64,000 nucleotides of DNA from Fasciola hepatica (GCA_948099385.1 CANUEZ040000183.1:7316001-7380000); one strand, 5' to 3'; positions 45,830-57,010 are shown, numbered from the stretch's first letter. Made by a program: numbers and translations. Notes: generated from the sequence alone by a model not told the origin.

Positions 45830-46890
45830 GCGGACATGGATAGGCTTCGAAGTAGGGCGCTGGGGCTGACGCGGGACACGGTAGAGAGGGTTACTGTCGG
45901 GCAGCGCTGGCTGGTAATAAGGGGATCCCTGTTTGCCCTCCAGGAAGAGATCGCACCCCTGGACCGAAACTGGGGGGGAACCTCCGTGGCGGAAGGCTGC
46001 CATTTTCAGAGCCATCGAAAGTAGAGGCCGCAGCTGGAATCTTAACAAAGCCTCCCACTGTCGGCCGGCCTGGACCCGTCATACAAAGCTTATAGGCGAG
46101 ACTGTGAGCCTTCTGCGAGCTTCTGAGAAAGTGCTTGAGCCCGAATTAGTTAAATGCGTAAGACAGCAGCCGAAGAAATTATGCATCCATATGCAGTCAG
46201 AAGGCTCGACAAAGGAGGCCATTGGTCCACTATCCACTAAGGACCGTGGCATTATCGCTGATGGCCAGAGCAAAGCCGAAGCCTCAGAGGAGTACTTTGG
46301 TGGTGTACATAGGATAGATAGTGGGGTACGAGCATACCTGACAATGTAGCACCCCCCTCCGCAGTTGAGCGAGGTGATTTTTAGAGGGAATCGTGCTTAA
46401 ATACCTCCAGGAATCAAACAGCCACAAGTCAGCTGGTCCAGACGGCATTCACCCAGCTATGAGCAAGCCGGTGGTGGATATTATAGCTCCGTCGGCTTGC
46501 ACGTTGTACGGGTCCAAGCTGGACCAGAGTAAGCTGCCTCGGGACTGTAAAACCGCGGCCGTCGTGGATATATATAAGAGTGAACCTAAGTCGGCTAAGG
46601 AAACCTACGGGCCGGTAAGCCTAATCAGCATCCTGTGTAAAGTTCTTCAGAAGATAACCTACGCACATATCTATCAACACCTACTGGACCACTTCGTGCT
46701 AAGCCCAGCCCAGCAAAGATTCCTAAAAATAGAACTTGTCTGACAAATCTCTTGTGCCTCTTAGATGAAGTAACCCGACGGCTGGAAGAGGGTAAGCAAG
46801 TTGGGGCTTGTCACCTTGACTTTAGTAAGGCTTCCGACTCCGTTAATCATCGTCTTCTGCCATGCAAGTGATCTTGCGGGTGGCTGATCA
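45830..46890 (+). pseudogene. CR1-like pre-RT and RT 5' half
   Basis: The 138-codon frame 45933-46349 contains EELVKCVRQQPKK-like basic helix sequence, GPLSTKDRGIIADGQSKAEA and EEYFGGVHRIDSG, the standard block before RT. The RT frame 46393-46743 reads SNSHKSAGPDGIHPAMSKPV, LPRDCKTAAVVDIYKSEP, YGPVSLISILCKVLQKI and LSPAQQRFLK. A shift then gives EVTRRLEEGKQVGACHLDFS and KASDSVNHRLL, with the first catalytic aspartate in HLDFS. The copy is then interrupted at about 46895. Confidence 0.75.
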
Positions 46891-46895
46891 GGTGG

Positions 46896-47748
46896 ATGAG
46901 GTCTTTGCGGATACTGATACTACTGGTTATATGGCCCAGAAACCAAAGCCGCCCAGTGAGATTCAAAAGCTGGACGAAGATGAGAGCTTCAAGCGCTACT
47001 AGGAAGTCTTACAGGGAGGTGTCGAGCAGTGTGCAGTTCCCTGTCCGGAAGGTCTCAGGTGTGTGGTGACTGACAGCTTTAGTGTGTGTGTCGACTGTCA
47101 TGAGGAGCACATAGTCAGTCTCAGAGGTAACTTGGAAAAACTCAAAAGCACCACTATCCCCATTCCGGAAGGAGCATGCAGTCATATCCTGGCGGGCCGT
47201 TTCGTGCAGCCCGACACTGTGACTGGATAGCAATATGAACGCGCCTTTCATCGCGGTCCAATCCGCGTGTACTATTCAACCATGACGGTCGGCAGTTATG
47301 GTCCACAGAAGGAGTTACGAGAGCGGAAGTCCGAAACCTATATAGCTCCCAAAGTCGCTATGCATTGGGGTACATGCAGTGTGAAAAGCCGGTTCCGTGA
47401 TATTGACAAGAATGGATTTATCACTCGGAAAAGGGGGACTAACTTTTGCAATCTCCTACGAGTACGGACTAATTGCGGAATTATCCCTCACTTCCACGTC
47501 CTATTTCTCCTTTCATTACTCTGCTCTAGACTCCACTCCTGTCCCATCTTGTCTTGTCCCCTCCCGCCCCTTCCTGGTTCGACGTTCCGTGTTTCTTCAT
47601 TCCATATCCACTATCCACTACCGTTCTTCTCCAACTCCGGTTTGGTGTACTCTGTTTCTTTCAAACGGGTTTTCGTTGACTGGTGCTTTACTTGTGACTT
47701 TGTGCCTGTACAAATTCACGAACTTTCGGTGAAGGTGGGCCAGTACAT
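46896..47748 (+). other. Insert inside the CR1 RT, with EF-hand-like loops
   Basis: CR1 RT stops being readable near 46890 and resumes at about 47755 (WLASFLSCRALYVKVGDKCS). AGGTGG occurs at both edges (46890-46895 and 47749-47754), a possible 6-bp target duplication. Inside, one + frame reads DQVDEVFADTDTTGYMAQKP, and a second frame (ORF 47267-47797) holds SRFRDIDKNGFITRKR. Both fit the calcium-binding loop pattern D-x-D-x-x-G-x-hydrophobic, but the last glutamate is missing in each. The stretch 47480-47640 is strongly pyrimidine-rich, like an intron. It could be a captured or retro-copied piece of a host EF-hand gene, or an unknown repeat with chance matches. Confidence 0.35.
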
Positions 47749-47754
47749 AGGTGG

Positions 47755-48560
47755 CTGGCCAGCTTCCTGTCTTGCAGGGCGCTTTACGTCAAGGTAGGGG
47801 ACAAGTGCTCCAGTTTGATGAACGTCACCAGTGGGGTACCTCAGGGATCCGTCCTAGGCCCGATGCTATTCTCGTTTTTCATTAACAACCCGGCACCAGC
47901 CTTCCAATAGCTCGGTTTCATCTTTGCTGGATCCGAGGGTAGGGTAGACTTTGGCAGAAATATAGGAACCGTTCTGGGCTGTGCACACAAGTGGGATTTA
48001 CCGCTGGACACCGGAATAAGCCCTTTGTTGTCACGGCCAACAGGAAGCCTAACAGTCGCTCGTGACCAAGGTCTAATCACCAGATGAATTCAGTAGGTTT
48101 TAAGATATCCGGGTCGTCATGAGAGGTGATTCTAAATGGCCGGATCAGTGCAAAGCTGCAGCTCAAAAGGCTCGTGGTGTGCTAGTTAGACTGCGATCAT
48201 CACAGCAATTCGGATAGCCATAGGATGACCTCTTTTAGAAGGTATCATACGGCTTGATGTGAAAAGAGGTAAGGTGAGTGTAAGCAGACTGAAGAAATTT
48301 CCACTTTGGCAAGGCGTTGATGAGGTAATCTCATGAAAACGTTTCAAGTACTGAAAAGTTCTACTGGTATTAGGCCGGATAGTATACTCCAAGGTGCTTC
48401 GGATTTCCAGGCGGAGAAAAACGGAGAAATGTTCGCTAAAGTTCTAGGTAGGTTGACAACCAGAAAGCAAAGTTTTAGCTAACAGAGTAGGGAGCAACTG
48501 GAATTTTCCGCCCGGTGAAATGACAGAACTGAAGACCGTACAGTCCTTCAGGGGGACAGT
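47755..48560 (+). pseudogene. CR1-like RT 3' half and C-terminal region
   Basis: Reads VKVGDKCSSLMNVTSGVPQGSVLGPMLFSFF in adjoining blocks (about 47785-47885), an almost intact 'TSGVPQGSVLGP' motif. The catalytic box then reads FAGS (about 47925) in place of F-A-D-D. It is followed by GCAHKWDLPLDTG and DSKWPDQCKAAAQKARGVLV (to 48195). GNLMKTFQVLKS near 48330-48365 is the 'RGDLI.TF..' tail block. Below that, matches fade. Confidence 0.7.
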
Positions 48561-50599
48561 AAGTCGTAAGTATAGCGAGTTTTGGGTACTTTCAGCAGAA
48601 GAACGAGGGACAGTGCTATAACCCGCCTGGGATTCTCTTCAGCTGAGATTTTCTCTTGTTGCTTTCTGCCTCAGTGAGAGCTCACTATGGGTATTGCCTC
48701 TAGCAGTATATGTGCGATGAGCTTTGGCGTTTTCCTCTTATTTCTAGTGTGGATTCGGCGGAATAAACTGTGCCGTGGTTGGTGCGCCTTAACTTTGAAG
48801 GAACTCTGGACTCTCGATTAAAGGTGGCCATTACCTGTCCTGTACAAAATGAACTGAATTGGGTGTTTCAGGGTAATTATTTACAAAATGTGTGACAAAA
48901 TGTATTCTATGAGACATGAATAAAAGTACTTCTCTAAAGGCTGTAGCGACTTCACAGTGTGACTTCAGCTCATAAGTCCCATTTGAGCCGTTCAGCCTGA
49001 TGTTGGACAAATTTTTATTGCTTGCTTTTCTGCACGTGTTACAGACAACTGAAACCCGGTTTGCTTTGTCGAAAGTCGAAATAACTGGCTCACTCAAATG
49101 TGTGCAAGGAATAAAATAAAATGAACTCCGAATCAGTCTGCTCGGGGCGATCTGCAAACCGTCCACGTAGTCATCGTTGTTTTCCATCAGCAGTTGGCAC
49201 GTTCTTTGAGGTATCAAGAAAGCGGTCCTTTTTCTGTACCTAACAAAATTGCGGGATTAGTGCGACATGCAAAGCTCCGTCCAATTATAACAAAGTGCCC
49301 CTCCAACATTGTCATTACCTTCAGACCCAATAAAAATGCAGTCTCTTTGAGTCCACCTATGGACAATGACTTTAGCTCAGTAACCTTTGCTTTAGAAAGG
49401 GGTAATTTGGTGCTTCGCTGGCCAAGCAGCTCCATCCAAGTGCGGTTTACTGCCTATCGGCCGGCCGGTTTCAATTCGCGTTGCAGGGCCTGCTGATAAT
49501 TAAGTATCAAATGGGCTTGCCGAAAAAGCTCTTTTGAGATACCTCAAAATTCTTCGGGCCTTTCCCCGGTTGCTTGATAGGAGATTCGACAGTGATAGCC
49601 TGAGCGTGGCAACTTTGTGTTGCCTGTCGTGATTCTGTCCTTAGATTCATCATTGAGAGCATCGATTGGTTTTCCTTTGATTGAACTCCACTTTCTTGGA
49701 GTAAGCCTTTGGATTTGATATCAAAAACTTGATTGTGTTCCACAGAAGCTCCTCTCAGCAACAGTTAGCAGTTTACTGATATCGACCGCTGAACTTCGTT
49801 CGCCCGTGGGCCAGGAAGTGTACAGCCAAGTATAATGTGCGATTTGAACGTTCCCTTTCGATTGCTTTCGATCCGTTCTAGCGCCCAACGAGCCTCCGGT
49901 ACGTTACACCAAGATAACACATCATCATGTGGGCTGGATACCTCTTCAAAAGATTTTCTTTGAAATTAGACCACCTCGAGGAGATAAAACTAAGTAAGTC
50001 GGCGAACAAAGTGGCCGATACCAATCGTGCGTCAAGATGGTTGCGTCGTCGGTAAGTTTCACTCCCATAAGTTAACTGGCAAAAATCCAGGGGCTCGCTA
50101 GCTCCGCTCTAATGTTAATGCCGTTAGTTGGGAGAACGCTATCCTCCAATGTGGATCTAGGGCATTCCTAAAGACCTGCACGTTGTTCTACCTACAGCAT
50201 CATCTGACAGTCCGTTCCACGGGGGTGCAACCCTACTCATGGAAAACCTAGCTCGTATACCCAGCCTTGATTTTGCCTCCCCTAGTCTAGGACCGTCTCT
50301 GGTACGCACTCAGGAACAGAAGCAAACAAATCGCCCCTTTCCACACTCAACAGATCCTTTATACTCTTGAAAGCTTCTACTAAACCACCTCGGCCTCTAC
50401 GATGCGCTAAAGGGAATAGATTAGGAACTTATAAACGCTGGGCTTGAGATTCCCCTTCAGACCTGCGACCATTCTAGTTGAAATTCGACTCACCCCCCCC
50501 CCCAAGCTCTCCCTATCTTACGACGATGAGAAATCCATGCCTTTGCAAAATGCTCCAGAAGGGGTTGCATCACAACCTTTTAAAACGGGACGAAGGCGT
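48561..50599. other. Unrecognised region, no supportable gene
   Basis: Frames 48831-49217 (-, 128 codons) and 49194-49496 (+, 100 codons) overlap on opposite strands and neither has a domain. A run of twelve C occurs near 50493. Nothing else is evident. Confidence 0.35.
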
Positions 50600-52080
50600 C
50601 TGGTTCTGCAAGTGACAGTATAAGGCACCCTAACCAGTACACCTCTGGCCACATTACCAGCTCTCCGTCATTGCCTTGGAGGATCTAAATCGTTTTTACC
50701 ATCATACCCGGGTCTTTCACCTCGGACGCTTGTCGAGAGGGAATATCGATCGTCCTTCCTTCGCAGATGGTTATGACTTGGCATCTAGCGATATTCAAGA
50801 GTGGATCCCATCGATCCGCCCATCTGAGAACAGCATCTATATCCCGTGCTGAATTGCTCCTTGCTATGTACACGTCATCTGCAAAGATGGAACACGGGTG
50901 GTCCAATTCTTTCGCTGTCATTTATGTATAGAAGGGAGAGCAACGGTCCCAGTGGTGAACCCTGTGGCACACCACTGGTAACCTGCACCGACCCCGATGG
51001 ATAACCACCCACTTTGACACAGAAACAACGGCCCCCAAGAAGGTGGGTTATCTAACCAGCCGCCTTCCTGATTATTCTAAAGGTGTTTAATTTACAACCC
51101 AGAAGGCGATGACCCACAGAGTCGGAAGCTTTGTTGAAGTCCAAATAGAAAGCCCCCACTATCGTGGCCTCATCCATTTGTCGTGTGGTCTCATCCAAGA
51201 ACATCCAAAGGTTTATCAGGGGCGATCTTTTTCAACAAACCCAGTTTTTGCCGGCATCAGTACTTCGTTATTAATCAGGTGCTAGCAAAATTGCTTTCTT
51301 ATTGTGCCTTCCAAGCACTTACACTACACTGATGTCAGGCCAACCGGTCAATGATGGTTCGCTTTCTGCCCCGGTCCTGTCGTGTTTATTGCCACAGTGG
51401 TGACCTCGCGCCATTCCTCTGGCGCCTCACACTTTCTTAAGGAAACTTCGTAGTCCTGGGTAACATGCCCCCATCAGATGCCGAAGAAAGGCGGAACAGC
51501 TGCCAGATTGATTTCCCACACGACGACCTGTGTCCCTGGAAAGCCTCCACCTCCTCTACAGCAAGCTACTGAAGCACTGGCTTACTCCCGATCTCTGAGT
51601 CCTTCATGGTGAGCACCCGGTCCTGACGATGCACGCTGTTGGAGAACGCAAGTGAGGTCTCCGCCTTGTCTCCATCAGCAAGAGTAATGCTTCCTTCGGG
51701 CACTTCCACGGCACCCACGTTTCTAAGTGTCGATTCCTTGGAATGTACATGAGGTAAGATCTTCTTGGGACCTGCCTTCACGTCTTTGGTTATTGTCTTC
51801 CTCATTGAGAGGTTTTTGCCGGGCCCATAACCTTCCAAGGACAGTTGAAGCTCTTGCAATCTTTCACCTCCACCAGGGCGGCCGGCTAGTATTCTTAGAG
51901 GCGCCTGCTGGGCCAACTCGCTTGCAAAGCTCACTTGCCCGGTTTTCATTGCCCTTCTCCTTCCTTCCCCAGAGGGCTTCGGCACTTCCCGGCACAAACA
52001 AGTACCTCTCGCCTTTTCCCTCGTTTAATGGTCGTCCACTCTCGCGCAGCCCCAAACCAACCTAGTTCCTGGTTTATTAC
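50600..52080 (-). pseudogene. CR1-like LINE on the minus strand, catalytic motifs retained
   Basis: Reading down the - strand, the 143-codon pre-RT frame 51997-51566 has PLRILAGRPGGGERLQEL, LRNVGAVEVPEGSI, DGDKAETSLAFSNSVHRQDR near its C-terminus. RT follows with frameshifts: GFVEKD-like near 51230, then AFYLDFNKASDSVGHRLL (about 51165-51110, first catalytic aspartate present) and KVGGYPSGSVQVTSGVPQGS with PLGPLLSLLYIND (about 51020-50930). The frame 50921-50685 gives CSIFADDVYIARSN, an intact F-A-D-D box, then DAVLRWADRWDPLLNIARCQ. Stops and shifts near 51290-51470 disable it, but the catalytic residues survive, unlike in the + strand copies. Endonuclease is not readable above 52.0 kb. Confidence 0.75.
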
Positions 52081-53489
52081 CCGAAGCGATATGTTTCACG
52101 AAGCCACACCACGACAGTATTCCCTTTGGTCCCCCTGGGGGCAAATTCGTAATCCCAGTTTATTTCTGAAAGTCTCCCAATACTACAACCGGCCGTAACT
52201 TACTCAGTTTTATCCGCGAAATTTGAAATAGTTCGGAGTCTTCCTCCCCTTCCCTAACTATTTGCCGTGTTTTCCAAAAGCTGACTATCCTCCCCGGCCA
52301 CCAACCCAGGCCAGATCTACTTCTAATGGCATGTTCGTCGGATTTTCCTAGGGAAAACGGACCTCCCGCTCTTCATAATTAGCCCTTGTGAGGCAGTCAG
52401 CTCCGCCCAGCCTACAGTCTATTCCATCCTGTCTTTAGGCTGTGTGGTCATAAAGTCGCATAACACTATGTTCAATCTGTTTGACTGTTTTCAACCTTGC
52501 TCCTTCGTCAACACAAACATTCTGCTTTTGAACCTGTTTCATTGTGCTCTTAACTCAAAAAATGTTGGCCACTTGGTAACGCTGTGATCAGTTCATGGTA
52601 TTCCTCCGTTCTCTCAAGAGTTGCTCATTTGTCCCGCGCACACACTGAACCGCTACTCGTTTGATTTGACTAAACCCGGACTAGACTGTTTGATGTGGGC
52701 CCCCAGTTTCGATTGGCTTCGCCAGGCGAACGTTTACCAACAGGTATATTTACGTATCCAAGGGAGAACTTGTGACTTGTTCTGCCCTTGAATGATCGTG
52801 CACTTGTGTGCTCGGGCCAATCCCTGCCCCACAGGCTGGTTGATCAGACCTGCTGATCGATGTCAGCTAGCTCGATTTTCGATGATTTTGTGTCCCTTGA
52901 AAGAGTGTTTTTGCTTCTCTGTCATTCTTCCACTCGGTCGATAACCGGCTTGGTGTTTCCTGTTCCTTGGCCGATTGGTCCCAGTTTGTGTCATCTTTTT
53001 TGAACAGTACGGAACTTCAGTGAGAGGTGATTCCGTGGAGGACGCTACTTTTCGGGGCTTGTACATTTAACACTTCGAGTGATTACTGTTTACGGTACAG
53101 CTAATGAACCTTGGTTAGTTGACTTGGCCTCTAAGAATTGCGCGTTGCTCCATCTTGCCCTAGACTCCGGATGGATTAAGCAATAATTCAGGAACCGGGA
53201 GTACTTATCCCACACTCTGCTCGTTCTTCAGCCCTGTCTACGTGATAGCTATAATCACTGGCCCATTCGCTCAAGTCAGTAATCCCCCCCCCCCGAGTAC
53301 CTCCTGAGCTTCAAGCATTTGTGAGTCATGTAGCAGCACCCTCTGCCAAGTCATCTGCTTTGAACATGCCATTCAAAGTAGCATTGAGAATGACTAAAAA
53401 TTCCTCATCTGTTGGTTTTATATGTTTCCCCAACCGATTTCGGACAACTTCTTCCCACCTTACTGTTGCCTACACTGTTCTTCGATGGT
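52081..53489. other. Unrecognised region, no supportable gene
   Basis: Short frames without domains. A C-run lies at 53285-53296. No repeat partner in the window was noticed. Confidence 0.35.
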
Positions 53490-54080
53490 CCTCTCCTCTA
53501 CGATGGAGGCATAACTTTTCTCTTTTGTGGACCAGCTTTCTTGGTGAGATAACATGGTGGACTTTGGTTATGGCAATAAGTCGCACTGACACAAGGCAGT
53601 TCTTTTTATTATGGTCCGCTCTTGTTTACCCACCGGTGTCGACAGATAGTAGACTTTCAGTTCGTTTACGTTGATCATTGGCCTCCCTTTTTCGGAAAGT
53701 TCTATTCTTGGGCATGGTAAGGCCTGCAGAATTTACTTTGTTTGCTTGGACCATAGTGAAGGCACTTTTCGTTTATTCCTTTTGGTCAGCTGTTCACTTC
53801 GTACATATTTTGGTCCCCATTTTGACTTATTTTGGCCAAACAGTGGCTCGGGCTTACTGTTAAAGGCGTGATTGTTATGTATTTATGTTTTACCTCACGA
53901 ATAGTACCGTAGAGCTTTTAGCTTAAGCTTCTTTCGGGTTCCGAGTCCATTTGGGGCACTCTTCTCTTTCAGACCCGGAGACACTGTCCAGAAGGTGTGA
54001 AGTTAGTTATACGGTGGATCGATCAGCGAATAGCTGACTTTACGCCGACCAGAACTGTTACATTTTTGGGAAGGTGGTTA
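53490..54080. repeat. Unclassified dispersed repeat G, copy G2
   Basis: The partner of 19773-20350, with the same landmarks in the same order and spacing (see G1). Here it is not preceded by an LTR-B tail, so the two are independent units that happen to abut at 19.77 kb. Class unknown. Confidence 0.65.
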
Positions 54081-55240
54081 GGGCCGTTGAGCTCTGAAGT
54101 GCAATTCGCGAGGGACGACCCAGTGTTGCACGTACACTCACTCGACCCGTATTTCTTGGACCTTCAGTATCATACCTTGCAAGGTAGTTGTAATGCTGTT
54201 AGTGAAAGAACTTTAGTCGTTCATTTTCTCATTATATGGCCCGCTTTTACCACTCGAGGGCTTCAAGGACCCACTGCAGTCTGAGGGTTTGGTTGGTGTT
54301 TGCGTAGCGACTGTCTCCCAACCTTCATCCTAATTGCTGACCCTGTCTGGACTGAAATGGCGTAGCCACCACTGCCATTTATGCTTCATTCAAATCGCCT
54401 TGGTTCGAGATGCGCAATCGCTGAGAGTTCGGCTGATTTAGAACCCCTGTGGGTACTTCTTAACTACTGCCCCGCCCTCCTCCTTTTACCCAGCTGTACG
54501 CAAAGAATTTGCCGTTCCGTTTTGCTGTTACGGGTGAATGCGTCCTCTGGAGTAGGTTTTCCAATGGGGGTGTCGTCTGCTCTCACTGTTTCATTTTCAA
54601 ATAGCCTGACCATCGTGTGGATTGTTTGCAGCACATCCCAAAGAATGCTTACTCCCTTCACCCTCCGTTCGCCACCGCGTCCGTCGTTGACTGCCCTCAA
54701 TCTGGTTATCTGAATATATCCACAAGCCTTCCCGATGTTGCCCCGCATGAGTCGCTGGGGTTTACTGGGAACTTCTAACTGCAAAACCAGCCCGATATTG
54801 AGGCCACGTCAGTCACTACGCAGAGGCACTCTTTTCAAGAACGAATGGTCCGGATTTGGTGAAGACCTCCCTTCCCCCAAGGTGCCTTACTAAGATGGAC
54901 AGGGGAACATGAAACGATGTAAGTCCGTGACCATATCACCTGATGCGGACCCGGAAAAGCCCCGAAAGTCTGAGCAAAACAGTATATTTTTCCCCCTTCC
55001 ATCAACGTAACCAGATCTACGCACAGTCAACTGTTTTTCACCGTTCTCTTGAAGTATTTCTTCCTCCTTGGCGGGATATTCCACTTGGTGACTATTTCGT
55101 CACTCTTTCCCTCCCCATTTGACTGTAAATCCCCGTCCGTGGACCATGCGCATTGTTCATCCCGGAAATTATCTCCCCCATTTTAAGGGATAACATTTCT
55201 CTTGTTATTTATAAAAGCCTCGTCCAGACTTCCGAATCAG
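54081..55240. other. Unrecognised flank of element C
   Basis: Frames of 110 (+, 54381-54713) and 106 codons (-, 54784-54464) overlap and have no recognisable domain. The element C insertion site follows. Confidence 0.35.
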
Positions 55241-55241
55241 A

Positions 55242-55245
55242 GGTA
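55242..55245. repeat. Target-site duplication of element C, left
   Basis: GGTA immediately before the 5' LTR, repeated as GGTA right after the 3' LTR (60076-60079). A 4-bp duplication is usual for Ty3/gypsy. It could be read as five (AGGTA) if the LTR ends one base earlier. Confidence 0.85.
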
Positions 55246-55673
55246 CATAGTGATCTCGATCGTTCTGAGAAAGTGACTGTTTTCTGGACACCATTTTGGA
55301 TCTATTTTCTCTACGATCTCTTCTGACGTTTGACATCGAACTCATTGTGTTCTCCGGTTGCGTACGTTTCACTGGACTGACTTTTCCGAGGTTTCCATCG
55401 ACCTCGTTTTGAATTACTTTCACTTTCGGTCGCTCGTCCATTGTACATGCTCGCGGTTCGCTTTCTGCACAGTCGTTGCGTTTCGTTTCGTTTTCCGTTC
55501 GGTGTATCTCTCGTATCGGTACTGTTTCGGTGCCACGATATATAGAATACACCTTGCATCTGTAAACCGACTTGCGTCTTCTCTATTCGTCCGATAGAGG
55601 GGATATCGTTGGTATTTCGTTGCTAGACTCAATAGGAGACACGTTCACCAGCGGCTCTCGAATGTCTTCTATA
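55246..55673 (+). repeat. 5' LTR of element C
   Basis: It aligns without gaps to 59648-60075. The only differences are CA here versus TG at the first two bases, T versus C at 55254, and T versus C at 55664. The 3' copy's TGTAGTGACC start and the shared CTTCTATA end, both also seen in the solo LTR at 27.2 kb, fix the limits. The antisense strand is open for more than 100 codons, which coincides with the LTR and is not evidence of a gene. Confidence 0.93.
55538..55544 (+). promoter_or_regulatory. TATA-like box in the 5' LTR
   Basis: ATATATA within GATATATAGAATACACC. The same sequence lies at 59940-59946 in the 3' LTR. It is a plausible core promoter for element transcription. No initiator was assigned. 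Confidence 0.4.
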
Positions 55674-55674
55674 T

Positions 55675-55692
55675 TGGTGAGCTCGAAAACTC
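55675..55692 (+). promoter_or_regulatory. Candidate primer-binding site of element C
   Basis: TGGTGAGCTCGAAAACTC begins one base after the LTR. A TGG start fits pairing with a tRNA CCA end. The tRNA was not identified. Confidence 0.5.
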
Positions 55693-55803
55693 CAGAACCT
55701 CCTGGATTATTCGCCCGCCCGGTGAGTCTGTCATTTTTTGCTGTTTCACGTCCCCCTTTTGTTGCAAGACATATTTTTTACGATATATTATCGCAACGTA
55801 ACC

Positions 55804-56667
55804 ATGTCAGAGGATAAGATGCAGCTCGACACAGATCCCACTTTGTCTGCAGTTGCTTGTAACCCTGTGGCGCTTATCCCACATGATCCTGAGGTTTAGA
55901 TTGCAGCCTTAGAGCTGCAATTTGAGGCACGTAGGATAATCGGCCAACACCAACGATTTTCCTATGCCTTAGAGGCAATCCCGGGCGAAGCTATCGCCTC
56001 AGTGAGGGATTTATTATTAAATCCTCCTCAAGTGCAGCCGTACGATCGGCTTAAGGAGGCCATACTGCAACATTTCCTTCCTTCTCGGGAGGAACGGTTA
56101 CGTCAGCTACTAGCACGGCACCCCATAGGGGATATAAAACCCAGCCGCAACCCAGCTCACCTCCGGTCCTTGGCAGGGGCCGCCGATAAGGATTCGGAGA
56201 TAGTTAAGGAACTGCGGTTGGACTCTTTACCTTTCCATGTTCAGATAACGGTAACTGCCCTCCTCGAGGGCTCGTCCTTGGAACGAGCAGCCGCCGTGGC
56301 TGACAAGATTGTCGCACGTGTCGTCAGTGAGGCTAATCCCCTCATCGCCACGACATCGCGCAATCCTCGGGGTGTTGACCTGGATGAACCGCCGGAGAGG
56401 CCTCGACACTCTCGATCCATCCAGCGCCGCCTGTCCTTCAAGGACAGAGTTAAAATACCGACTCCTCGAAGTAGCCCACGTAAACAACGGCACGGACGGG
56501 CGCCCTCCACCGCCCACGTCCGCCGTGATTCCACCTCACCTGCCTCGTCCAAACCAGATCATCCTACCAGCGGTTTTTGTTGGTTCCACCGCTTTTTCGG
56601 ACCAGCCGCCCGTAGCTGCAGACAGCCGTGTTTATATGCAGCGGGAAACGCCACTGCCGGCGAGTAG
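55804..56667 (+). pseudogene. Element C gag, interrupted by one stop
   Basis: The gag start is taken as ATG 55804, the first ATG in the frame that continues through the capsid. Codon 32 is a TAG (55897). After it the frame is open to 56667. Blocks: PPQVQPYDRLKEAILQHFLP and RLRQLLARHPIGDIKPS, a capsid region typical of flatworm gypsy gag, then DLDEPPERPRHSRS and a basic stretch. The zinc-binding unit has C, H, C and C at residues 193, 196, 206 and 210 of the frame counted from 56002 (C-x2-H-x9-C-x3-C). It stops (TAG) at 56665-56667, just before the protease frame. Apart from the stop at codon 32 it is well preserved. Confidence 0.85.
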
Positions 56668-57010
56668 AAGCGGCCGTACTCGCCGGCAATCAGCCTCAGG
56701 TTGGCCGTTTATTTTGTATGCGTGATTCGTGCACCAACGCTAGGTTCCTAGTCGATACTGGGGCCCAAGTTTCCGTCTTTCCGGTAGGTAAAGACAAGCC
56801 ACGAGCTTCTTTGCTTCGGCCGTCAGCGGAGAATGGTTCTTCCATTCCTACCTACGGCACGAGACAGCTTTCGGTCAACCTGGGACCACGATGACGGTAT
56901 CTGTGGACATTCATTCTTGCGGATGTTCCCACAGGCATACTGGGAATCGATTTCCTGCAGCACTATGAATTACTTGTTGATTCACTTAGGCTGCAGCTTA
57001 TAGATCACTC
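56628..57010 (+). pseudogene. Element C aspartic protease
   Basis: Cleaves the polyprotein. The frame 56628-56894 overlaps the end of gag and carries the active-site strand FLVDTGAQVSVFP with D-T-G-A at residues 43-46 (from 56754). A TGA at 56892 interrupts it. The same frame then gives FILADVPTGILGIDFLQHYE, the second-lobe I-L-G-x-D-F-L block (about 56920-56970). Near 57010 the sequence runs straight into RT thumb sequence in another frame, where a long RT N-terminal part should lie. The protease motif itself is intact. Confidence 0.8.

Larger units (their letters stand above)
44461..48560 (+). mobile_element. CR1-like LINE, longest copy, split by an insert
   Basis: Order on +: ORF1-like (44461-45120), endonuclease (45125-45815), pre-RT (45830-46350), RT fingers and palm (46393-46890), an insert (46896-47748), the rest of RT (47755-48210), and the C-terminal block to about 48560. 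This is the most complete LINE of the window, about 3.2 kb without the insert. It has many frameshifts and stops. Its upstream neighbour at 43081-44470 is a different copy in the same orientation. Confidence 0.7.

Noticed and set aside
50493..50504. C-runs here and at about 53285 as regulatory sites
   Set aside because: Simple homopolymers with no supporting context.
55205..55552. Minus-strand frames repeated identically at 59562-59954, at first sight a duplicated gene
   Set aside because: They lie in the two LTRs of element C and are identical because the LTRs are. The antisense openness is reported separately as a finding, not as a gene.
56227..56552. Minus-strand frames of 96-103 codons opposite element C gag
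   Set aside because: Shadows of the gag coding strand.
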